A stretch of DNA of 61,695 nucleotides from Glycomyces algeriensis (GTDB lineage: Bacteria; Actinomycetota; Actinomycetes; Mycobacteriales; Micromonosporaceae). Shown here in pieces: positions 16,298 to 23,438 of this stretch. The stretch covers positions 24,363-86,057 of the forward strand of contig NZ_JAPZVR010000018.1 in the NCBI RefSeq assembly GCF_027622855.1. Direction: 5' to 3'. The position numbers and the translations under genes are program-made. How positions within the stretch are numbered: the first letter of the stretch is position 1; each line of letters begins with the position of its first letter. The notes under the pieces were generated by a model. The model did not search any database. It was not told where the DNA came from and saw only the letters and a list, made by a program, of their open reading frames with translations.

Positions 16298-16333
16298 CCG
16301 GCCGGTACCGCACGTGCGGTACCGGCCGGTTTT
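16298..16333. terminator. Bidirectional terminator after ridA
   Basis: A 32-bp perfect palindrome (16298-16329) followed by TTTT, between the convergent ridA and fumarylacetoacetase-like genes. Confidence 0.9.
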
Positions 16334-16367
16334 GCGTTCCGGGCGTCCGGGGCGCGGCCGCCGCGCG

Positions 16368-17462
16368 TCAGGTGATGGACGGCAGGACGCGGGTCTCGAC
16401 CTCGCCGAGGGCGATGGTGGTGCCGCGGGGGCCCGGGGCGGTCGCGGTGACCTTCACCGTGTCGCCGTTCTCGAGGTTGAACTGGCCGGTGACGGCCTCG
16501 CCGGAGCCGTAGAGCATGCCGGCGCGCAGGAGCGCGCCGCCGGAGGTGAGCTGCGCGAGCTGCTGCGCGGGGGTCCAGTAGGACTCGGCGAAGTCGGCCC
16601 CGGCGACGGCGACGCCGTTCACCTCGATGCTCAGGTGCAGGTCGAACCCGTACCGGTCGGATTCCTTCAGGTAGGAAGCCATGTCAGCCTTGGGCTCGGG
16701 GGCGGCGGTGCGAGCGGCGCCGAGCGCTTCGATGGGCGTCACCCAGGCGCTCATGGAGGTCGCGAACGACTTGGACGCGAACGGGCCGAGCCCGTCGGTC
16801 TCGAGCTCGGCGAAGTCGCGGGCGGTCCAGTCGTTGAGGAGGACCGCGCCGAACACGTGGTCCTCGAACGCGTCCGGGGACACGGGCCGGCCGAGCTCGG
16901 TCTCGCCGCCGATGAGGAAGCCGACCTCGGCTTCGATGTCGAGGGCCCGGGTGGGCCCGAAGGCGGGCTGGCCGTCGTCGCCGCGGCGGTGCCCGGCGGG
17001 GCGCACGAGGTCCATCCCGGAGGGGACGATCGTCGAGGCGCGGCCGTTGGAGGCGCGCGGGTGGATGCGGGCGGCGTCGGGCGCGCGCATGGTGAAGTCG
17101 ACGTAGTCGGTCACCAGGAGCGGGGCGTGCATGATCGCGTCGCCGAGCGGCGTGAGCCAGTTCGACGCGACCTCCCGGATGCTCGATTCGGTGAGGGCCT
17201 CCTGGACCTGGGTCCGGATCTGCTTCCAGGCGGGCTTGCCGAGCGACAGGAGCCGGTTGAGGGCGGGGTCGCGCAGGGCGGTGCAGGCGGCGCAGGTCTG
17301 GCAGTCGCCCGAGAGGACCGCCTTGTGCATGTCGAGGATCTGGTCGCCGATGCGGACGCCGATCCGCGGCAGGGTCTCGTCCGCGGTCGAGAAGACCCCG
17401 AACGGGAGATTGTGAATGTTGTAGGGACTCTCGTCGGCCCCGGGAACCCAGCAGGTCGTCAC
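16368..17462 (-). CDS. Fumarylacetoacetase-like hydrolase with altered active site
   Basis: A 364-aa two-domain FAH-family protein. The N-terminal domain begins YNIHNLPFGVFS...RIGVRIGDQILDM. The metal site of the C-terminal domain is complete: Asp in DYVDF, the two Glu of LDIEAEVGF and Asp of LNDWTARDF; Lys in SKSF is also kept. The loop after DYVDF, which in fumarylacetoacetases holds the catalytic His (HATN) and the VGYHGR segment, is shortened and reads MRAPDAARIHPRASNGRAS. The protein may therefore cleave a different C-C bond in an acylpyruvate or diketone. The GTG start has GGAGG 8 nt upstream. No tyrosine or homogentisate genes are adjacent. Confidence 0.85.
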   Translation of the reverse strand: MTTCWVPGADESPYNIHNLPFGVFSTADETLPRIGVRIGDQILDMHKAVLSGDCQTCAACTALRDPALNRLLSLGKPAWKQIRTQVQEALTESSIREVASNWLTPLGDAIMHAPLLVTDYVDFTMRAPDAARIHPRASNGRASTIVPSGMDLVRPAGHRRGDDGQPAFGPTRALDIEAEVGFLIGGETELGRPVSPDAFEDHVFGAVLLNDWTARDFAELETDGLGPFASKSFATSMSAWVTPIEALGAARTAAPEPKADMASYLKESDRYGFDLHLSIEVNGVAVAGADFAESYWTPAQQLAQLTSGGALLRAGMLYGSGEAVTGQFNLENGDTVKVTATAPGPRGTTIALGEVETRVLPSIT

Positions 17463-17517
17463 TAGCTCGTCCTCCAAAGATCGTGGTGAAGGAGTAACGA
17501 GCGCCGCGCGGGAAAGG

Positions 17518-18369
17518 TCACTCGGGGTTGCGGTGCCTGCGCAGAACTGTGAACCATCCCACCCATGCGGCGACGGCGACGACGGCGAAGAAGAGGCGCG
17601 CCCCGGGGTCGATCTCACTGCCGAGCAGGGCCGGGACGGCGAAGACGACGGCGATGCCGAGGAGGACGGAGCGTCCGAGCGCCCCGCGGAAGAGGCCGGT
17701 GCCGTAGATCTTGCTGCGCCAGGCCGGATCGGCCGCGTCGGCGTCCACCCAGCGGCGCGGTGTGCGGCGGGCCTCGGGCGGCAGGCGGTCGCCGGGGGCG
17801 AAGCCCTGCAGGATCTCCTCGGCCCCTGCGAGGCGGTCGGGTTCGAGGTCCTCGGCGGCCTGGCGCGAGCGTTTCGCGAGGTCGTCCATGTCGAGGCTCT
17901 CGGCGATCGCGGCCAGTGCCAGGTGCGTGCGGGGCTGGGAGGGCGCGAGGTTCACGGCGTTCCACGCGGCGTCGAGGGCGGGCTGGGCGGCGCCGGCGCG
18001 GCGGGTGATGAGCGCGTAGTGGACGTGGTGCTGCCAGGACTGGCGGTCGAGTTCGAGCATGCTGGCGGCGGCCTGGAGGGCTTCGTCGCGCCTGCCGGTG
18101 TCGGCGAGGGCGTAGCCGCGGGTGATCATCGCCCGCGGGTGCCCTGGTTCGTGGGCGAGGGCGGCTCCGGCGTAGGTGAGCGCCTCGTCGGGGTCGTGGT
18201 CGGCGAGCGCGCAGGCGGCGGCCATGGCGTTCGCGTCGGGGTCGAGGGGGTCGACGCGCAGGGCGGCGTCGACCTCCGCGCGGGCGTCGGCGACCTGGCC
18301 GAGGTCGTACAGCATGTCGGCGCGTTTGAGGTACTCCGCGACGGTGCGGCGGGTGGGGTCTGCGTCCAT
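17518..18369 (-). CDS. TPR-repeat membrane protein
   Basis: A 283-aa protein with about four to five TPR-like helical pairs in residues 10-170 (ADMLYDLGQVADARAEVDAALRVDP; AGAALAHEPGHPRAMITRGYALADTGRRDEAL). A ~40-residue linker leads to two C-terminal transmembrane helices (SVLLGIAVVFAVPALLG; ARLFFAVVAVAAWVGWF). It is probably anchored with the TPR domain in the cytoplasm. GGAAG lies 7 nt before the ATG. Partners are not evident. It sits 21 nt downstream of ispF on the same strand and may be co-transcribed with carD-ispF. Confidence 0.8.
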   Translation of the reverse strand: MDADPTRRTVAEYLKRADMLYDLGQVADARAEVDAALRVDPLDPDANAMAAACALADHDPDEALTYAGAALAHEPGHPRAMITRGYALADTGRRDEALQAAASMLELDRQSWQHHVHYALITRRAGAAQPALDAAWNAVNLAPSQPRTHLALAAIAESLDMDDLAKRSRQAAEDLEPDRLAGAEEILQGFAPGDRLPPEARRTPRRWVDADAADPAWRSKIYGTGLFRGALGRSVLLGIAVVFAVPALLGSEIDPGARLFFAVVAVAAWVGWFTVLRRHRNPE

Positions 18370-18390
18370 GGGATAACTTCCGAATGGCGG

Positions 18391-18921
18391 TCAGTGCTGG
18401 TACAGCAACGCTACCGCGGTCGCGGCGAGACCTTCGCCTCGTCCGGTGAAGCCCAGGCCGTCAGTGGTGGTCGCGGAGAGGCGCACGGGGGCGCCGACGG
18501 CGTCGGCCATGGCGGTCTCGGCTTCGGTGCGGCGCGGGCCGATCTTGGGGCGGTTGCCGATGACCTGCACGGACACGTTGCCGATGGTCCAGCCCGCGGC
18601 GCGGACGCGGCGGGCCGTTTCGTCGAGGAGGGCGGCGCCGGAGGCTCCGGCCCATTCGGGCCGGGCGGTGCCGAAGTTGGAGCCCAGGTCGCCGAGGCCG
18701 GCGGCGGAGAGCAGGGCGTCGCAGGCCGCGTGGGCGGCCACGTCGCCGTCGGAGTGTCCTGCCAAACCGGCCTCGCCCGGCCATTGCAGGCAGGCGAGGC
18801 GGCATGGTTGGCCCTCGTCGAAGCGGTGCACGTCGCTGCCGTGCCCGATGACGAAGGGCGTATGGGGACTCGCGTTCGCGCTGGCGCGCTCGTGGGAGTC
18901 CTCGGTGTGATCGAAGCTCAC
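18391..18921 (-). CDS. ispF: 2-C-methyl-D-erythritol 2,4-cyclodiphosphate synthase
   Basis: A 176-aa IspF of the non-mevalonate isoprenoid pathway, which cyclises CDP-methylerythritol 2-phosphate to methylerythritol 2,4-cyclodiphosphate with loss of CMP. Metal and active-site segments are present: HGSDVHRF (Asp and His ligands), [26 protein letters not shown] and [18 protein letters not shown]. The GTG at 18921 is the only suitable start; the ~25 residues before [10 protein letters not shown] are longer than usual, and no clear ribosome binding site is seen, consistent with coupling to carD 27 nt upstream. ispD, often located between carD and ispF in actinobacteria, is missing here. Confidence 0.92.
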   Translation of the reverse strand: MSFDHTEDSHERASANASPHTPFVIGHGSDVHRFDEGQPCRLACLQWPGEAGLAGHSDGDVAAHAACDALLSAAGLGDLGSNFGTARPEWAGASGAALLDETARRVRAAGWTIGNVSVQVIGNRPKIGPRRTEAETAMADAVGAPVRLSATTTDGLGFTGRGEGLAATAVALLYQH

Positions 18922-18947
18922 GCTGATGCGGTTCTGCGGGGGACCGG

Positions 18948-19445
18948 CTACTTGACCGGGGCCTCCGAGAGCAGGACCTTGTCGAGGATGTTGTCGGCCT
19001 CGGTCTTGATGCAGTCCTCGGCGAGGGCGATCTCGCCGGTGAGGATCTCGCGGGCCTTGGAGAGCATGCGCTTCTCCCCGGCGGAGAGTCCGCGTTCGCG
19101 GTCGCGCCGCCACAGGTCGCGCACGACCTCTGCTATTTTCAGCGGGGAGCCCGAGGCGAGCTTCTCGACATTGGCCTTGTAACGCCGCGACCAGTTGGTG
19201 GGCTCCTCGGTGTGCGGGGCGCGCAGCACCTCGAAGACCTCTTCGAGGCCTTCGGCGCCGACGACTTCCCGGACGCCGACGAGCTCGACGTTCTTGGCTG
19301 GAACCTTGACCGTGAGGTCACCCTGTTCGACGCGCAGCACGAGGTATTCCTGTTCGATACCGCCGATGGTGCGAGTCTCTACAGCTTCAACGAGTGCGGC
19401 CCCGTGGTGGGGGTAGACAACGGTCTCGCCGACACTAAAACCCAT
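18948..19445 (-). CDS. carD: CarD family RNA-polymerase-binding transcription regulator
   Basis: A 165-aa CarD of normal length. The N-terminal Tudor-like RNAP-interaction domain runs from [20 protein letters not shown] to about residue 60. The C-terminal helical DNA-binding domain ([32 protein letters not shown]) has the conserved Trp that wedges into the upstream edge of the melted promoter. CarD stabilises open complexes, notably at rRNA promoters. The ribosome binding region (AAAGGGG) lies in a small hairpin, CGAAA/TTTCG, just before the ATG. It is divergent from the LpqE-like gene, as in mycobacteria. Confidence 0.96.
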   Translation of the reverse strand: MGFSVGETVVYPHHGAALVEAVETRTIGGIEQEYLVLRVEQGDLTVKVPAKNVELVGVREVVGAEGLEEVFEVLRAPHTEEPTNWSRRYKANVEKLASGSPLKIAEVVRDLWRRDRERGLSAGEKRMLSKAREILTGEIALAEDCIKTEADNILDKVLLSEAPVK

Positions 19446-19873
19446 AGGATCGAAACCCCTTTCGCTGTGTCCAGCTTAACACGGGATCGGGGGTTTCCCC
19501 GACAGCGGATCGCCGCGAATTCCCTGGTCAATTGGTATGTGACTGATTACTCTACGGCACCTTGGGCTTCCGGGCGGCGGGCAGAGGAGACAAATGAGGC
19601 CTGCGTCCCTCTTTCGTGTCCGACCCGTCCGACGCGGCCGCCGGGCCGCTCCTCAATGGCGTCCGTTCGCGGAGTGCGGCCTCGGCGGCCGGGGCGGGGA
19701 CCTGGCGCGATGATCGCTCAGCGGGGTGATTTCGTTGCGCCGCAGCGGAAGAGGGTGCTCCGCGGGCCTGGGTGAGATCCAGGGCTCGCCTCGCGCCCGG
19801 CCAAGGGAAGCGAGGAGTGCTCGTCGTCTACGCTGTCGTCAGCATGCCTGTCGGAACTCAGGGAGGACCAGCA
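19446..19873. other. carD/lpqE divergent intergenic region
   Basis: About 430 bases with no confident gene. A minus-strand TAAGCT about 30 nt upstream of carD could be its -10. A 39-codon Arg-rich frame (19594-19713, plus) has GAGGAG before its ATG but no recognisable protein features. Confidence 0.5.
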
Positions 19874-20587
19874 GTGGTCAGGGGAATCAGCACGGCGATC
19901 ACGGTTCGTCGCGCGGCCGCCATCGCGATCGCGGGCGCCGCTGCGACCGCTCTGTCCGCATGCGGCGCGAGTCTGGGCGCCCAGACCGAGGTCAAAGACA
20001 GCGCGATCGCCGGCGTCAACATCGACGAGGGCACGATCGCGCTGCGCGACCTGCAGGTCGAGTTCAGCTCCGCCGAGGGCTACGCCGCCGGTGACGACGC
20101 GGCCCTGCGCCTGTGGATCGGCAACGAGGGCAACGAGGAGATCAGCCTCGCGAGCATCACCTCCGAGGCCGGCACGGTGACGTACGTCGACCCCGCCGCC
20201 CAGGCCGCCGAGGCCATGGAGGAAGCCCGCGAGGGCTCGAGCGAGACCCCCGCCGGCGATGAGACCACCGGCGCGGAGTCCACCGAGGAGCCCAGCGCCG
20301 ACGCGACCACCGGGGCCCCCGCGGCCGAAGGGTTCGACGGCGAAGAGGCCTACGAGCCCATCGCCATCGCCCCGGCCGGTTACGTACGCCTCGACCAGGG
20401 CGTCGAGGCCGGCACCTACTTCCTGATCGAGGACCTGCAGGAGGAGCTCGTCTCCGGGGACACGGTCACGATCACCTTCACGTTCACCGACGGCACGACG
20501 TTCGACGCCGACCTCCCGGTCGGCCAGTCGCTCGAGGCCGAGGAGCGCTCGTACTACGAGCCCGAGGAGCCGGCCGAAGGCCACTAG
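19874..20587 (+). CDS. LpqE-like lipoprotein
   Basis: A 237-aa secreted lipoprotein with a signal peptide (TVRRAAAIAIAGAAATALSAC) ending in lipobox LSAC. The mature part alternates predicted strands (IDEGTIALRDLQVEF, ALRLWIGNEG, DTVTITFTFTDGTTFDADLPV), like an immunoglobulin/copper-chaperone-type fold, and is interrupted by a ~50-residue Ala/Glu/Thr-rich low-complexity insert (about 120-170). GTG at 19874 is chosen for GGGAGG 7 nt upstream. In M. tuberculosis lpqE (Rv3584) is likewise divergent from carD, so orthology by position is likely; the function is unknown. Confidence 0.82.
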   Translation: MVRGISTAITVRRAAAIAIAGAAATALSACGASLGAQTEVKDSAIAGVNIDEGTIALRDLQVEFSSAEGYAAGDDAALRLWIGNEGNEEISLASITSEAGTVTYVDPAAQAAEAMEEAREGSSETPAGDETTGAESTEEPSADATTGAPAAEGFDGEEAYEPIAIAPAGYVRLDQGVEAGTYFLIEDLQEELVSGDTVTITFTFTDGTTFDADLPVGQSLEAEERSYYEPEEPAEGH

Positions 20588-20604
20588 AACGCGAACCACG
20601 CTTG

Positions 20605-20643
20605 CACTGAGGGCCCCGATCGAGTGAATCGGGGCCCTCAGTG
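20605..20643 (+). terminator. Terminator of the LpqE-like gene
   Basis: A perfect 16-bp stem (20605-20620/20628-20643) with a 7-nt loop. The core GAGGGCCC also appears in the repeat array that follows. Confidence 0.88.
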
Positions 20644-20771
20644 GTTCGTTCGGCCGGTTTTCTGTCGGACCCGGTTGCCACGATCGGCGCAGTCTTTCCC
20701 CTCTAGTGGTGGGTGGGGGTTGTGGACGGTAGAACGGCCGCAGCGAACCGCTCAGGTCCGAACCGGATCGC

Positions 20772-21021
20772 GCTGAGGGCCGAGCAGAGCGCCCTCACCG
20801 GTCCAGCGGCACGAGAGGGCCCGCGGAGACTGCCCTCACCGGCTCACCGGCTCACCGGCTCAGCGGACCGAGGGCCCACGCATCGCGGCCTGGCCGGTTC
20901 AGCGGACCGAGGGCCCGCGGAGACTGCCCTCACCGGCTCAGCAGACCGAGGGGCCCGCGCATCGCGGCCTATCCAGCCCAGCTGACCGAGGGCCCCCGGA
21001 GCCCGCCCTCGCCGGTTCAGC
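20772..21021. repeat. Six-unit tandem array of ~38-bp hairpin repeats
   Basis: Degenerate units with the frame ACCGAGGGCCC...CGGTTCAGCGG begin near 20772, 20810, 20866, 20905, 20944 and 20983. Units 1, 2, 4 and 6 contain GAGGGC/GCCCTC arms; units 3 and 5 have AGG(G)CC/GGCCT. Unit 2 contains three direct copies of ACCGGCTC. The last unit overlaps the end of the exonuclease gene and supplies its stop codon. The array fills the space between convergent genes. Confidence 0.8.
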
Positions 21022-21709
21022 GGCACAGAGGCCAGCGGCCGTCCACCGCCTCCTCACGGCCCTTGCGGCGGAAGTACGCCTCCAGGCTCGCGGCGTCCTC
21101 GGCGTGCCACAGCACCTGCCCCGCATGCAGCTCCGGCGCTGTCAGGCCCCCGACCTCCGGGTACATCGCGCCGATCGCGCGCGCCAGGGCCACAGTCGCG
21201 ACAGCGTCGCCCGCCGCAGAGTGCGCCTCCGAATGCGCCACACCGTAATGCGCGGCCGTCACGCCCAGGGTCCGCTTCCCCTTGCGGTACCGGTCCACGC
21301 GCTTGTCGAGCACCGAAGGGTCCACGATCGCCATCCGGGCCCAGTCCGGTTGCTCGATGCCGTGCCGCTCCAACTCGTACGAGAGGAGCGTGCAGTCGAA
21401 GCCGGCCCGGAACGCGACCACCGGCACCCCGGCGTCCACGGCCCCGCGCAGCGCCGCAGCGACCTCCGCGAGGGCCTCGGCGGGGGCGAGCCCGTCCGCC
21501 CGCACCTGCTCGTCGGTGATCCCGTGGACCCGCGTGGCCCCCGGCGGGATCGGCACGCCGGGGTCGATCAGCCAGGTGCGCGGCGTCTCGACACCGGGGT
21601 GGGGGCCGCTCACCAGCGCCGCCTGGACGATCCGGTCCCGGTCCAGCGCGACACCCGTCGTCTCGGTGTCGAAGCCCAGGAGGGGTCCCTCAAACCATCG
21701 TTCGCTCAT
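21017..21709 (-). CDS. DnaQ-like 3'-5' exonuclease
   Basis: A 230-aa DEDD-superfamily exonuclease resembling the epsilon proofreading subunit. ExoI GFDTETTG (Asp and Glu ligands), HGITDEQV, ExoII FRAGFDCTLLSYEL and ExoIII AHSAAGDAVATVALA (His and terminal Asp of the DEDDh type) are all present. The start is taken as ATG 21709 because TACGGT lies exactly 6 nt upstream (leaderless); the in-frame GTG at 21713-21715 would abut the -10. The C-terminus ends inside the hairpin repeat array. A stand-alone role in repair or RNA/DNA trimming is likely. Confidence 0.9.
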   Translation of the reverse strand: MSERWFEGPLLGFDTETTGVALDRDRIVQAALVSGPHPGVETPRTWLIDPGVPIPPGATRVHGITDEQVRADGLAPAEALAEVAAALRGAVDAGVPVVAFRAGFDCTLLSYELERHGIEQPDWARMAIVDPSVLDKRVDRYRKGKRTLGVTAAHYGVAHSEAHSAAGDAVATVALARAIGAMYPEVGGLTAPELHAGQVLWHAEDAASLEAYFRRKGREEAVDGRWPLCR

Positions 21710-21715
21710 GGCCAC

Positions 21716-21721
21716 ACCGTA
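21716..21721 (-). promoter_or_regulatory. -10 element, leaderless exonuclease gene
   Basis: TACGGT on the minus strand, 6 nt before the ATG at 21709. Confidence 0.55.
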
Positions 21722-21807
21722 CCGGGAGGGTCCGACAATCCCCTATATGCTCTGCGGGCGCGGGAGCACCCCGACTTTTCCGTGCATACCATCCCCGAAA
21801 GGAGCAT

Positions 21808-23355
21808 GTGGACTTCATGGACTTCCTCGACCCTGTAACGAATGCCGTCCAGTCCTGGGCGGACGGCCTCAACGAGGAGTACGGCTCGGCGGTGGCGACC
21901 GTGGGCGAAGCGGTGTGGGGCCCCGTACTCATCTTCACGCTGTTCGCCGTGGGCCTCATCTTCACGATCGTGCTCAGGGGCATCCAGTTCACCAAACTCG
22001 GCTACGCCCTCTGGCTGGCGCTGTTCAAACGCAACGAGAACGCGGCGTCCAAGGGGGACCTGAGCCATTACCAGGCCCTCTCGGTGGCGCTCGCGGCCAC
22101 GGTGGGCGTCGGCAACATCGGCGGCGTGGGCGCGGCGATCGCGATCGGCGGCCCCGGCGCCCTGTTCTGGATGTGGGTGACCGGCTTCCTCGGCATGGCC
22201 ACCAAGTACTCCGAGGCGCTCCTGGGCGTCAAGTACCGCGTGACCAACAAGAACGGCGAGCAGTCGGGCGGACCCCAGCGGTACCTCTCCGACGGCATCC
22301 GCGGACCCGTCGGCAAAGTCCTCGCGTTCCTCTTCGCGCTGTTCGGCGTGATCGCGTCATTCGGCATCGGCAACGCGGTCCAGTCCGGGAACGTCACGAG
22401 CGCCCTCGACGCGCAGCTGCCCGCCGACTCGTGGTGGACCCCGCAGCTGACCGGACTGGTCATCTTCGTGCTCGTCGGCGTGACGATCCTCGGCGGCATC
22501 AAGTGGATCGGCCACGTCGCCGCGGCGCTGGTGCCCTTCATGATCGTGTTCTACGTGCTCGGTGCGCTCACGGTGCTCGCGTTCAACTGGGACGTGCTCG
22601 GGACGACGTTCGCGATGGTCTTCGAGCAGGCCTTCACCGGCGGCGCGGCCGTCGGCGGCTTCACCGGATCGGCCATCCTCCTGACGATCCAGATCGGATT
22701 CGCGCGCGGCATCTTCTCGAACGAGTCGGGCCTGGGCACCGGCGGCATCGCCGCCGCGGCCGCCAGGACCGACCAGCCGGTGCGCCAGGCGATGGTCTCG
22801 ATGACGCAGACGTTCATCGACACGATCGTCGTCGTCACCCTGACCGGCCTCGTCGTCATCTCCACCGGCGTGCTCGGCGCGGTCGACGCCGACGGCGAGC
22901 TCGTCACCTCCTCCGCGCTGACGCGCCTCGCGTTCGAGGAGGGCCTGGGCGGACCGGGCACGACGGGCGGCGCGATCGGCGGCTTCATCGTCGCCGTCGG
23001 ACTCGCCACGTTCGCGTTCTCCACGATCATCGGCTGGTCCTACTACGGCGAGAAGTGCCTCGAGCGGTACACGGGCCGGGCGCTGATCCTGCCCTACCGG
23101 ATCGTGTACGTGCTCGTGTCCTACCTCGGCGCGGTCACCAGCCTCGACCTGCTCTGGGGGCTCTCCGACATCGCGAACGGGCTGATGGCGCTGCCGAACC
23201 TGATCGGGCTCTTGATCCTGACCCCGGTGGTCTACCGCGAGACCAAGGCGTTCTTCGCCCGCCCGGACTGGCGCCTGCTGCCCACGAACGCCTTGGACGG
23301 CGCGACCGACGACCCGCCCACGGCCACGCACCGCCTCGTCCTCGACCGGGACTGA
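21808..23355 (+). CDS. Sodium:alanine/glycine symporter (AGCS family)
   Basis: A 515-aa inner-membrane Na+-coupled amino-acid symporter with about eleven helices. Family signatures include LAATVGVGNIGGVGAAIAIG, GMATKYSEALLGVKYR, GFARGIFSNESGLG and FAFSTIIGWSYYGEKC. Na+- and substrate-contacting glycines and asparagines of AGCS proteins are retained. AAAGGAG is 3 nt from GTG 21808 and 12 nt from ATG 21817, so the exact start is undecided; GTG is listed. It stands alone between the divergent exonuclease and recD2. Confidence 0.93.
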   Translation: MDFMDFLDPVTNAVQSWADGLNEEYGSAVATVGEAVWGPVLIFTLFAVGLIFTIVLRGIQFTKLGYALWLALFKRNENAASKGDLSHYQALSVALAATVGVGNIGGVGAAIAIGGPGALFWMWVTGFLGMATKYSEALLGVKYRVTNKNGEQSGGPQRYLSDGIRGPVGKVLAFLFALFGVIASFGIGNAVQSGNVTSALDAQLPADSWWTPQLTGLVIFVLVGVTILGGIKWIGHVAAALVPFMIVFYVLGALTVLAFNWDVLGTTFAMVFEQAFTGGAAVGGFTGSAILLTIQIGFARGIFSNESGLGTGGIAAAAARTDQPVRQAMVSMTQTFIDTIVVVTLTGLVVISTGVLGAVDADGELVTSSALTRLAFEEGLGGPGTTGGAIGGFIVAVGLATFAFSTIIGWSYYGEKCLERYTGRALILPYRIVYVLVSYLGAVTSLDLLWGLSDIANGLMALPNLIGLLILTPVVYRETKAFFARPDWRLLPTNALDGATDDPPTATHRLVLDRD

Positions 23356-23426
23356 CACGGGAGTCGCGCGAAGGGGCGTGAACACCCGCTCTCGGCGACG
23401 CTTGCGAGCCGTGAATCGGCATTGTC

Positions 23427-23432
23427 TACCGT
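23427..23432 (+). promoter_or_regulatory. -10 element, leaderless recD2
   Basis: TACCGT, 6 nt before the ATG; TTGCGA at 23402-23407 is a possible -35. Confidence 0.55.
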
Positions 23433-23438
23433 GGTCCC

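Noticed and set aside
19594..19713. 39-aa Arg-rich frame with GAGGAG upstream between carD and the LpqE-like gene
   Set aside because: The composition looks like random GC-rich sequence and I see no promoter at a good distance; kept only as a note.
20844..21026. 60-aa repetitive frame (GPRSAEP-type repeats)
   Set aside because: It is a by-product of the tandem hairpin array, not a gene.
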